NCBI GenBank assembly: GCA_023394045.1
Contig: JAEXBN010000023.1
Span: 1 to 13,938, forward strand
Source of the DNA: Bacillota bacterium
GTDB taxonomy: Bacteria > Bacillota > Clostridia > Tissierellales > Peptoniphilaceae
DNA length: 13,938 nucleotides
Reading direction: 5' to 3'
Shown here: in pieces, positions 6,966-13,689 of the stretch
Layout: the number at the start of each line of letters is the position of its first letter
Position numbering within the stretch: position 1 is the stretch's first letter
Translations under genes and position numbers: made by a program
The notes under the pieces: generated by a model
Databases searched by the model: none
The model's input: only the letters and a program-made list of their open reading frames with translations
What the model was told of the DNA's origin: nothing

Positions 6966-7760
6966 TCAGGAGAGTAGAAGTTCGTCGCTTTCTGCGCCGG
7001 TCGCCTGCAAACTGCGGAATTTTTCCAGAAGATCCTGCACCGTCAAATGCTTTTTCTCTTCTCCCGATACGTCGACGATGACGCGCCCCCGATCCAACAT
7101 CAGAAGGCGGTTTCCATATCGCAAGGCATCCTTCATGTTGTGCGTAATCATCAGCGTCGTCAAATGCTCACGCGAGACGATGCGATCTGTAATGGAGAGC
7201 ACCGTCTGCGCCGTATTTGGATCCAATGCGGCAGTATGTTCATCCAAAAGCAGCAACTTGGGTTTCTGTATCGTCGCCATTAAAAGCGTCAGTGCCTGGC
7301 GTTGCCCCCCGGAGAGCAGCGCCACCTTGGTCTCCATCCGGTCTTCCAAACCCAGCCCAATTTCTTTCAGCAGATCATGATAAATCTGATGCTCTTCTCG
7401 TGTAATCCCCCACCGCAGACTGCGCTTCTTCCCGCGACGCGCAGCAATCGCTAGATTTTCAATAATCTGCATTGATGGCGCCGTACCGACCATCGGATCT
7501 TGAAAGACTCGCCCAAGATACACCGCACGTTTATCCTCGCTTAAACGAGTCAGGTCAATGTCATCCAAACGAATGGAACCCTGATCAATCGGAAAGGATC
7601 CCGCAACGGCATTCAACAGCGTGGATTTTCCAGCGCCATTTCCTCCGATCACCGTTGCAAAATCTCCATCTTCCAACGTGATGGAAATCCCGTTCAAGGC
7701 CGTTTTTGCATTGACCGTCCCCGGATAGAATGTTTTGTATACCCTCTGAATATCAAGCAT
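6966..7760 (-). CDS. ABC importer ATPase (TrpZ-like, COG1101 type)
   Basis: This is the cytoplasmic ATP-hydrolysing subunit of the importer encoded with the upstream permease and receptors. The 264 residues carry every canonical motif: Walker A GGNGAGKST at 39-47, Q-loop Gln87 in VFQDP, signature LSGGQ at 149-153, Walker B LLLLDE at 169-174, D-loop ALD at 178-180 and switch His207. ATG at 7760 is preceded by GAGGAAC inside the end of the permease gene, and the two genes overlap by 8 bp, indicating translational coupling. The nearest characterised relatives known to me are TrpZ proteins of streptococcal tryptophan importers. Given the aromatic leader peptides upstream, an aromatic amino acid is the likely cargo, though this is inferred. 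Confidence 0.9.
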   Translation of the reverse strand: MLDIQRVYKTFYPGTVNAKTALNGISITLEDGDFATVIGGNGAGKSTLLNAVAGSFPIDQGSIRLDDIDLTRLSEDKRAVYLGRVFQDPMVGTAPSMQIIENLAIAARRGKKRSLRWGITREEHQIYHDLLKEIGLGLEDRMETKVALLSGGQRQALTLLMATIQKPKLLLLDEHTAALDPNTAQTVLSITDRIVSREHLTTLMITHNMKDALRYGNRLLMLDRGRVIVDVSGEEKKHLTVQDLLEKFRSLQATGAESDELLLS

Positions 7761-8676
7761 TCTGTTCCTCGCTTTCCGTGACCTTTCTCATGGATCGATG
7801 CTGGCTTTTCCAATAGGGAATCGTCAGAAAAACGGCGACGATCACGGCTGAGATCAGCTTCAAATCATTGGTATTCAATCCTAAGGTCAGAACGAATTGC
7901 AAGATGATATAGTACAGCATCGAGCCAATGGAAACCGCCAGCATTTTGAAGGCAAAATTCGTGAATAAGCGCTGGAACAAAACCTCGCCGATAATGACTG
8001 CCGCCAAACCAATCACAATGGCGCCTCGCCCCATATTGATATCCGCCGCTCCTTGGTACTGTGCCAGCAGAGCGCCGGACAGCGCGACCAATCCGTTGGA
8101 CAAGGCAAGCCCCAAAACGATATTGCGTCCTGTATTGATGCCCTGCGCGCGCGCCATCACCGGATTGGACCCCGTCGCGCGAATGGCGCTTCCCAGCTCT
8201 GTCCCGAAAAAATAATAAAGAATCAGAATGACCAGAAGGACGGCTACCGCGGTAAAAAGCAGCGGATTGTTGATCGCCAGATCCCGCACATAGCGCTGGG
8301 AAACCAGCAAATCATATTTATCCACTCCCAGAGGCTGATTGGCTTTCCCCGCCATAATACGCAGGTTCACGGAATAAAGCGACAGCTGGGTCAGAATCCC
8401 GGCAAGAATAGCGGGAATGCCGCACCGAGTATGCAGCCATCCCGTCACCATTCCAGCCAAGAACCCTGTCACAAAAGCGCAAAGAAGAGCAACCCACGGC
8501 GACATTCCTCCGCGCATCAACATGACCAGAGTGGCTCCGCCCGTGGCAAAGGATCCCTCCACGGTCAGGTCCGCAACATCCAGCACGCGAAAGGAAAGAT
8601 AGACCCCAATCGCCAGAATCGACCAGATCAGGCCTTGTCCCACGGCGCCGGGTACTGCGCTGAAAAATCCGAACAT
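7753..8676 (-). CDS. ABC importer permease (TrpY-like, COG4120 type)
   Basis: This is an integral membrane subunit of 307 residues with roughly eight to nine hydrophobic helices. It belongs to the branched-chain-type permease superfamily (PF02653), shown by segments such as TGSNPVMARAQGIN and the following ALSNGLVALSGALLAQYQG with its Gly-rich continuation GRGAIVIGLAAVIIGEVLF. The N-terminal DLTVEGSFATGGA segment is also typical of this group. ATG at 8676 has an AAGGAAG binding site about 6 nt upstream. It lies 21 bp after the proximal receptor gene and overlaps the ATPase gene by 8 bp. Only one permease accompanies two receptors, so either both receptors dock here or the distal one serves another importer. 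Confidence 0.9.
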   Translation of the reverse strand: MFGFFSAVPGAVGQGLIWSILAIGVYLSFRVLDVADLTVEGSFATGGATLVMLMRGGMSPWVALLCAFVTGFLAGMVTGWLHTRCGIPAILAGILTQLSLYSVNLRIMAGKANQPLGVDKYDLLVSQRYVRDLAINNPLLFTAVAVLLVILILYYFFGTELGSAIRATGSNPVMARAQGINTGRNIVLGLALSNGLVALSGALLAQYQGAADINMGRGAIVIGLAAVIIGEVLFQRLFTNFAFKMLAVSIGSMLYYIILQFVLTLGLNTNDLKLISAVIVAVFLTIPYWKSQHRSMRKVTESEEQNA

Positions 8677-8697
8677 GATACTTCCTTTCCAGGCGCC

Positions 8698-9771
8698 TTA
8701 CTCGGCTTCCGTTCCTTTAATGACCTCATATCCTTCCGGAATCGTCAATCCAAGCGCTTTCGCATTCTTGGCGTTCACCATCTTCTTCACGCCCGAGGCG
8801 GATTGAATCGGCATCTCGGAAATTTTTTCCTTTCCGGTCAATACCTTGGCCGCCATATGTCCAGTCATCTGTCCCAATTCATAATAATCAATCGCCACCG
8901 AGGCAACGCCGAGTACGGATGCAGACTGCGCTTCGGCAGCCACCATCGGCTTTTTCGCCGGCAAAACAATGTTTGCAATCCCTTCGGCATTCGAGGCGGC
9001 GGTATTGTCCGTCGGCATATAGAGAACATCCGACGCGGCAACAGCCTGTGTGACGACCGGCGTGACATCATTGGAATCCGTAAACGAATACGGAGTGACG
9101 ACAAATCCCGCCTCTTCCAGACGTTTTGTCATCTCGCTCACCTGATACGCACTGTTGGCTTCTGATGAAGAATAAATGATTCCGACTTTGCTTCCCGGTT
9201 TGAACCAGTCCGTAAAGATTTCTACCTGCTGATCAAAGGGTGCAAGATCGGTGGTTCCGGACACGTTCGTGCCCACAACCCCCTGAAAATCAGTGAGTTC
9301 CAAAGCCGAAGCATAATCGGTCACAGACGTCCCGAGGATAGGAATTTCCGATGTCGCCGATGCCGCTGCTTGGAGCGGCGCTGTCGCGTTCGCCAAAATG
9401 AGGCTCACGTTTTGCGAAACAAACGTATTGATGATCGTGGAAACATTGGCCGTCTCTCCGGAGGCATTCTGAAGATCAATCGTCACCCGGTCGCCCAGCT
9501 CCTCTTTCAACGCATCTTCAAAGCCCTTCGAGGCCATATCCAAAGAAGGATGCTGCGCCAGCTGCGCAATGCCCACCGTCCAGGGTCCTTCGGTATTGAC
9601 CGCGCTGATCTCCTGGCTCGCACTTCCCGCGGCCGCCTCGGAATCGGAAGAGCTGCCAGCATTTCCCTGCCCGTTGCCGCAAGCGCTCAGCCCCGCCACA
9701 AGGGCAAGCGCCATCAACAAGCCCAATCCACGACGAATCACTCCGCCCGTCTTTTTTGCTTTCATGCTCAC
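8698..9771 (-). CDS. Solute-binding lipoprotein of the TrpX/PF04392 family (proximal copy)
   Basis: This is an extracytoplasmic receptor anchored to the membrane by a lipid. From the chosen GTG start at 9771, with GGAGG 7 nt upstream, the protein has 357 residues. A basic n-region and hydrophobic core lead to the lipobox LSAC with Cys31. The mature part has the PF04392 features QLAQHPSLD, NASGETANVSTI, LILANATAPLQ and SGTTDL. An in-frame ATG at 9819 also has AGGAG 6 nt upstream and would lengthen the n-region by 16 residues; ATG 9765 is a third choice. Its closest visible relative is the neighbouring receptor at 10221-11222. A Phe/Tyr leader ORF and a terminator upstream (9894-10122) suggest control by attenuation. 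Streptococcal relatives bind tryptophan; the ligand here is unproven. Confidence 0.9.
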   Translation of the reverse strand: MSMKAKKTGGVIRRGLGLLMALALVAGLSACGNGQGNAGSSSDSEAAAGSASQEISAVNTEGPWTVGIAQLAQHPSLDMASKGFEDALKEELGDRVTIDLQNASGETANVSTIINTFVSQNVSLILANATAPLQAAASATSEIPILGTSVTDYASALELTDFQGVVGTNVSGTTDLAPFDQQVEIFTDWFKPGSKVGIIYSSSEANSAYQVSEMTKRLEEAGFVVTPYSFTDSNDVTPVVTQAVAASDVLYMPTDNTAASNAEGIANIVLPAKKPMVAAEAQSASVLGVASVAIDYYELGQMTGHMAAKVLTGKEKISEMPIQSASGVKKMVNAKNAKALGLTIPEGYEVIKGTEAE

Positions 9772-9893
9772 TTCCGTTCCTCCCATTGTGCACCGTTTCT
9801 TGGTCAATTCATTCTTCATTCTTTTCTCCTGAGTCTGTACGCGCTGATGCCCTTTCACAGTCTTGCTGTGATCTTCCCTGATCAGAATGGAAT

Positions 9894-9928
9894 AAAAAAC
9901 CGACCCCATCCAAAGGACGGGGTCGGTT
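9894..9928 (-). terminator. Leader terminator (attenuator) before the proximal receptor gene
   Basis: The minus-strand arms 9928-9915 and 9911-9898 form a 14-bp GC-rich stem with a 3-nt loop, followed by a T tract to 9894. It lies 30 bp after the leader-ORF stop and about 120 bp before the receptor start, with no gene end close upstream, so it is best read as an attenuator. A segment of the leader ORF (10036-10014) can pair with the 5' arm and its flank (9929-9916): TTGGTTG with CAACCGA, plus GACG..GGG with CCCCGTC. That would prevent the terminator. The same TTGGTT can instead pair with AGCCAA at 9958-9953. Confidence 0.8.
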
Positions 9929-9957
9929 GAATTCCCTCTTCACTTCGGACGATTGGC

Positions 9958-10122
9958 TCAATTTTTCTGCGTAAAGTACGCAAAAAAGGTAAACACATCG
10001 CCCGTAAAATAAGCAACCAAAGAAGCACCCTGCGTCTGAACAGAGGCGGAGCAAGCGCAAACCATAGATGAAGACTCATGCTTCATCAGATGATTATGAG
10101 ATTTCATCGTTGTCTGCTGCAT
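9958..10122 (-). CDS. Phe/Tyr-rich leader peptide, 54 aa
   Basis: ATG at 10122 follows GGAAGGAG with a 7-nt spacing; an ATG two codons earlier is too close to it. The peptide is His-rich early (SHNH, MKH at residues 8-15), has CACSASV at 22-28, and ends with a run dense in aromatics: Tyr38, Phe39, Phe44, Phe46, Phe47, Tyr49 and Phe50 of 54 residues (codons at 10011-9973). TGA at 9958-9960 is followed 30 bp later by an intrinsic terminator and then the receptor gene. An 11-bp hairpin (9987-9977 with 9973-9963) overlaps the last aromatic codons. Position, initiation signal and codon content fit a ribosome-sensing attenuation leader, responding mainly to phenylalanine. It shares the C-A-x-S-x-S-V motif with the leader at 11354-11476. 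Confidence 0.75.
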   Translation of the reverse strand: MQQTTMKSHNHLMKHESSSMVCACSASVQTQGASLVAYFTGDVFTFFAYFTQKN

Positions 10123-10220
10123 TCTCATTCTCCTTCCGGTTGATTGAACTTACCTTACACCATTTTCCCTTTTCATGCAAAATTTTTTCATGTCCGCTTT
10201 TTCCTGCCCGCATCGAGACC

Positions 10221-11222
10221 TTACCGAGATTCTGTCCCTTCCAGCACTTCGTATCCTTCTGGAATGGTCAGCCCCAGGGCTTTCGCGTTCTTCTCATTCA
10301 CCAGCTTCCGAACATTGGGCGCAGACTGAATCGGCATTTCTTCGATTTTTGTCTCTCCGCGTAAAATACGTCCCGCCATTTTTCCCGTTTCGACACCGAG
10401 CTCATGATAATCAATAGAAAGTGTCGCCACACCGAACACCTTTGCCGGTTCCGCTTCTCCGGTGATCACTGGAATCTTTGCAGGAAGCACAATGTTTCCA
10501 ATGGCTTCCGCATTGGAACTCGCGACATTATCCGTGGGTTCATAAATCACATCGCTCTCCGCCACGGCTTGTGTGACGACTGCCTGCAGATCATTCGAAT
10601 CGGTAAAGGAAAAGGGCTTCACCGTATAGCCGCGTTCTTCCAGCAGTTTGGTCATCTCCTGCACCTGGAAAATACTATTCGCTTCAGACGAGGAGAAGAT
10701 AATCCCTACGTTTTTGGCATTAGGAAACCACTCTTGGAACATATCCGCTTGGCGATCCAGCGGAGAAAGATCGGTCGTCCCGGAAACGTTAGTTCCGACG
10801 GTTCCGCTAAAGTCCGTCAGTTCCAGCGCCGTCGCATAGTCGGTGATCGACGTCCCCAAGATAGGGATCTCCGAAGTCGCTGCCGCCGCGGTCTGCAATG
10901 GCGCCGTCGCGTTGGCAAGGATCAAATCCACATTCTTCGAGACCAAATCATTGACGATCGTGGAAACATTCGCCACTTCCCCAGACGCGTTCTGCTCGTC
11001 AAAGCTCACCCGATCCCCAAACTCAGCGACCAGTTCATCCCGGAATCCCTTTGTCGCCGCATCCAACGCCGGATGCTGCGCCAGCTGGACGATTCCAATC
11101 CGAAAGGATTCCTCTGCCGCGCTCGGAGCGACGCTTTCCGCCGTGTTGTTCCCCTCGGCTCCACAGGCCGTGAGTAAAAGCCCTGCGGCTAAAATCCAAC
11201 CGAACATGCCTTTTCTTTTCAT
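10221..11222 (-). CDS. Solute-binding lipoprotein of the TrpX/PF04392 family (distal copy)
   Basis: This 333-residue receptor has a classical lipoprotein signal: basic MKRKG, a hydrophobic core and lipobox LTAC with Cys20. ATG at 11222 follows GGGAGG with 5 nt spacing; the frame stays open upstream through the leader terminator, which is not coding in this frame. The mature sequence closely tracks the proximal receptor (QLAQHPALD, NASGEVANVSTI, LILANATAPLQ, IPILGTSITDYA, SGTTDL, LTIPEGYEVLEGTE), so the two arose by duplication. No terminator is evident between its stop and the second leader ORF 99 bp further on, so some transcripts may continue into the rest of the importer operon. Upstream sits a leader ORF with a Tyr run and a terminator. 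Tyrosine import is the natural guess; tryptophan or another aromatic compound is possible. Confidence 0.9.
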   Translation of the reverse strand: MKRKGMFGWILAAGLLLTACGAEGNNTAESVAPSAAEESFRIGIVQLAQHPALDAATKGFRDELVAEFGDRVSFDEQNASGEVANVSTIVNDLVSKNVDLILANATAPLQTAAAATSEIPILGTSITDYATALELTDFSGTVGTNVSGTTDLSPLDRQADMFQEWFPNAKNVGIIFSSSEANSIFQVQEMTKLLEERGYTVKPFSFTDSNDLQAVVTQAVAESDVIYEPTDNVASSNAEAIGNIVLPAKIPVITGEAEPAKVFGVATLSIDYHELGVETGKMAGRILRGETKIEEMPIQSAPNVRKLVNEKNAKALGLTIPEGYEVLEGTESR

Positions 11223-11300
11223 GGTAACCTCCCTTGTTCTTCCATCCGGACGTCCGCTGATCCCATATGCTATCCTTGCAGTTATATAGTCATAGATAAG

Positions 11301-11333
11301 AAAAAAAGCGGCCCGCCCGAAGACGGAACCGCT
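11301..11333 (-). terminator. Leader terminator (attenuator) before the distal receptor gene
   Basis: On the minus strand AGCGG (11333-11329) pairs with CCGCT (11311-11307), and CCGTC with GGCGG closes a UUCG tetraloop, with a small internal loop between the two helices. Six T residues follow (11306-11301). It sits 20 bp after the leader-ORF stop and about 80 bp before the receptor start, so it can only act as a leader terminator for the receptor gene. Confidence 0.85.
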
Positions 11334-11343
11334 CAATGCTCGC

Positions 11344-11400
11344 CTCTCCGGACCTACCGCAAATACAAATAATAGTAATAATACGCGCAGGTCAGGAAAA
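11344..11400 (-). promoter_or_regulatory. 1:2 protector helix with Tyr codons in its loop; 2:3 antiterminator alternative
   Basis: Segment 1 (11400-11385) and segment 2 (11360-11344) pair over about 14 bp: TTTTCC with GGAGAG, GACCT with AGGTC, and CGC with GCG, separated by small mismatches. The loop holds the Tyr codons of the leader ORF. Segment 2 can instead pair through CCGGAGA with TCTTCGGG (11323-11316), seven pairs with one bulged G, which would dismantle the terminator at 11301-11333. This matches the classical 1:2, 2:3, 3:4 attenuator layout. Folding was done by hand, without energies. Confidence 0.6.
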
Positions 11401-11476
11401 CAGACTTCGAGAGGGCACAAGCCGAATGATTTCTACCCGGCATGAACGTATTCACATGATCATGATGATTTCGCAT
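11354..11476 (-). CDS. Tyr-rich leader peptide, 40 aa
   Basis: ATG at 11476 is preceded by GAGGGAGG with 6 nt spacing. The peptide begins MRNHHDHVN, has CALSKSV at residues 20-26, and ends AYYYYYLYLR. Tyr occupies residues 32-36 and 38 (codons TAT TAT TAC TAT TAT TTG TAT, plus-strand positions 11363-11383). The TAG stop at 11354-11356 is followed 20 bp later by an intrinsic terminator, then by the distal receptor gene. The pattern of binding site, short ORF, run of one amino acid, terminator and transporter gene is that of a transcription-attenuation leader sensing charged tRNA-Tyr. It is not a known named leader to me. Five consecutive Tyr codons in 40 are very unlikely by chance. Confidence 0.85.
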   Translation of the reverse strand: MRNHHDHVNTFMPGRNHSACALSKSVFLTCAYYYYYLYLR

Positions 11477-11510
11477 CCCTGACCTCCCTCACAAAGCAAC
11501 TGTTTCAATT

Positions 11511-11539
11511 AAGATAGCGTATCCCAGATCATCTGACAA
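11511..11539 (-). promoter_or_regulatory. Sigma-A-like promoter for the Tyr leader and distal receptor
   Basis: TTGTCA (11539-11534) and TATCTT (11516-11511) lie 17 bp apart on the minus strand, matching consensus at five and four positions. The predicted transcript would start near 11504, about 28 nt before the leader ATG. It begins 22 bp after the galK stop, so the importer genes need not depend on the galactose operon. Confidence 0.6.
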
Positions 11540-11560
11540 GAGCTTTCGCGAAAAAAATCC

Positions 11561-12751
11561 TCAGTCCAGCCGAACCTCGCGCGCGCCATCCCCCGCGTCC
11601 GATAAGATGAACTGTGCTTCCCGTCCCGTCTGCTCCAGATAAATACGCCCCACAGCTTCGCAAAAATCGGGAATCTGCTCCTCTTGCACCAGAGCGATGC
11701 CGCATCCGCCGAATCCAGCGCCCGTCATACGCGCACCATAGCATCCCTTTTGTGCATTGGCCGCTTCAGTGATCGCATCGAGTTCCTTCCCCGTGACCTC
11801 ATACTGATCGCGCAGCCCCGCATTGCTTTGGCGCAACAAGGTTCCGAACTGTTCCAGATCGCCGGATTGAAGTGCGGTGACCGCTGCCTTCACCCTGAGG
11901 TTTTCTTCCACCACATAGGCGGCCCGTTTCCGTAAAACCGCATCTTCAATGGTGTCGATCAACTTCATGTCGCCTTCTTCCAACGCACAGAGGAAGGGCA
12001 CATTCTTCTGCTTCTGAATGATCGCCAGCGCACGCTCGCATTCATCGCGGCGTTCATTATATTTTGAATCCTTCAATTCCCTTCTCTTGTTGGTGTTCAG
12101 GATCACAATCTTGGCTCCGGGGGTATGAAACGGGACAAAGGTATGCTCAGGAACACTCGTATCCAGCACCATCGCCTGATCTTTCCGCCCAAATCCGATC
12201 ACATACTGATCCATGATGCCCGTATGCAAGCCAAAGTATTCATTTTCGCAAGCCACGCCAGCCTGGACCAGATCCAAGACCGGCACCTGATTTTCATTAA
12301 AAAGAGCATTGAAGATCACGCCGAACAGCAATTCCACACTGGCAGATGAACTCAGTCCAGCGCCGTTCGGGATATCCCCATAGATCACCACATCGCATCC
12401 CTCGACAGCATAGCCTTTTTCCAGGAGCGCCCGAGCGACTCCCGCAGGATAATTCATCCACTCTCGTTGTGGATCATAGTCCGGCAAAGGAAAATCAACA
12501 CTCCCTTCCTGATCGAAATTCAACGAGGCGAGGCGAAGGCTTCCGGTCTGATTGGGACGAGCCAGTCCATAGGTTCCAATCTCAATGGCGCAGGGAAAAA
12601 CCGCGCCGCCATTGTAATCGATATGCTCTCCGATCAAATTGATCCGGCTCGGCGCGAAGAAAAACCGCGCTCCCGTGGTGTCCCCGAATCTGCTCTCAAA
12701 AGCGTCGCTTAACTTCTGATACACATCATATACATACTGCTTTTCAGTCAT
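11561..12751 (-). CDS. galK: Galactokinase
   Basis: Galactokinase phosphorylates alpha-D-galactose to galactose-1-phosphate with ATP, the first committed step of the Leloir pathway, in the cytosol. The 396 residues carry the GHMP-kinase motifs in order: the galactokinase signature RINLIGEHIDYNGG at 36-49 (catalytic Arg36), GLSSSAS at 132-138, catalytic Asp181 in GIMDQ, and RMTGAGFGGCG at 341-351. ATG at 12751 overlaps the end of the epimerase-like gene by 8 bp, suggesting translational coupling. No clear terminator follows; a TTTTTTTCGCG stretch just past the stop lacks a convincing stem. With the epimerase-like protein and the MglC-like permease it forms a galactose uptake and entry unit; galT and galE are not in this window. 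Confidence 0.96.
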   Translation of the reverse strand: MTEKQYVYDVYQKLSDAFESRFGDTTGARFFFAPSRINLIGEHIDYNGGAVFPCAIEIGTYGLARPNQTGSLRLASLNFDQEGSVDFPLPDYDPQREWMNYPAGVARALLEKGYAVEGCDVVIYGDIPNGAGLSSSASVELLFGVIFNALFNENQVPVLDLVQAGVACENEYFGLHTGIMDQYVIGFGRKDQAMVLDTSVPEHTFVPFHTPGAKIVILNTNKRRELKDSKYNERRDECERALAIIQKQKNVPFLCALEEGDMKLIDTIEDAVLRKRAAYVVEENLRVKAAVTALQSGDLEQFGTLLRQSNAGLRDQYEVTGKELDAITEAANAQKGCYGARMTGAGFGGCGIALVQEEQIPDFCEAVGRIYLEQTGREAQFILSDAGDGAREVRLD

Positions 12752-13673
12752 CCCATACCTCGCTTTCTTGGAACGCCAACCGGACGGACCATCGCGTCAC
12801 CTCTCCCGGATCCAACCATTCTCCCGTTTGGTTGGATAAGGCGCGTGGAAGTGAATCATAAAAGCCATTACTCGGCTCCAGGGCAATATTTCGTTCGTTT
12901 TTAAAGCCGCCCGTCGTCATCCAGACCCCCAAATAAGGGAAACGGGCTCCGTCGTACAAGAGTCGTGTGAGCATCCCCTGAGAAGGATATCGGATGGATG
13001 CGACACCATCCTTGACCGGATGATCATAATAGAATTTATACGTGGCATTTTCCGGCACCTCGTCCATGCGCCGGATATCAAAATCCCAAGTTTCTCCGCG
13101 CTGCACATCAGTGACGATAAATGGCTGCGGAAGATCCAGCTGCGCATCCGGCTCATAGCGCAAAAGATCATGAAGAGTCCACATCCAGGGCACGCGTACC
13201 GATCCGGTGTTGAGCAGTTCATAGCTCAAACGCACCACATTCTCCTCCAAGGACACGCGGCGCGTCAGCCGAAGCGGCAAAGAAGCCAGCTGCACCGAAG
13301 CCTCTGCCGCCGTTTCATCCTCTCCCGCGTCTTCCGCGACGACCCAAGAAGCCGACCAGGTATCTCCATGATCATTCAGCTCCACCTGGCACTCCTCCAG
13401 CCACGCCGCATCAATCGTGGGAATGCAATCATCAATCCCCGATGTATCATAGTGTTCAAAGGAGGCTCCGGGAAAAGCCGTCCGGTACATCTCGTCCAGC
13501 GGCTTTCCTTCAGGATTCGAAGGCTGAAAAACAGCTTCAAACGATCGCGGCTTATAAAAAACAGAGGCAATCTTGAATCCTACTTCGGGAAGCAAAAGGA
13601 CGCGCAAGGTCTCATTTTCAAGAACGAGACGCTTCGGATTTCCGGAAGCGCCTCGCATATTCTCTGATTTCAT
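12744..13673 (-). CDS. Aldose 1-epimerase-like protein (probable galactose mutarotase)
   Basis: Mutarotases convert beta- to alpha-galactose, the form galactokinase accepts. This 309-residue protein has the spacing of mutarotase active-site residues: a histidine in NDHGDTW (His102), a second in TLHDLL (His168) and a glutamate in ALEPSNG (Glu266), which I take as the general base. Overall sequence differs from classic GalM, so it belongs to a divergent aldose-1-epimerase group and may act on another sugar. ATG at 13673 has a weak AAGAGG at a long spacing; the Met five codons later is an alternative. It lies 16 bp after the sugar permease and overlaps galK, which argues for a role in galactose metabolism. 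Confidence 0.8.
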   Translation of the reverse strand: MKSENMRGASGNPKRLVLENETLRVLLLPEVGFKIASVFYKPRSFEAVFQPSNPEGKPLDEMYRTAFPGASFEHYDTSGIDDCIPTIDAAWLEECQVELNDHGDTWSASWVVAEDAGEDETAAEASVQLASLPLRLTRRVSLEENVVRLSYELLNTGSVRVPWMWTLHDLLRYEPDAQLDLPQPFIVTDVQRGETWDFDIRRMDEVPENATYKFYYDHPVKDGVASIRYPSQGMLTRLLYDGARFPYLGVWMTTGGFKNERNIALEPSNGFYDSLPRALSNQTGEWLDPGEVTRWSVRLAFQESEVWDD

Positions 13674-13689
13674 CTCTGTGATTTTCCTC

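Noticed and set aside
8053..9165. Plus-strand open frame across the permease and receptor genes
   Set aside because: It spans the ends of two real minus-strand genes and has Arg/His/Gln-rich shadow composition.
11223..11420. N-terminal extension of the distal receptor
   Set aside because: The extension would translate through the leader terminator and lacks a signal peptide. The ATG at 11222 has GGGAGG and gives a standard lipoprotein signal.
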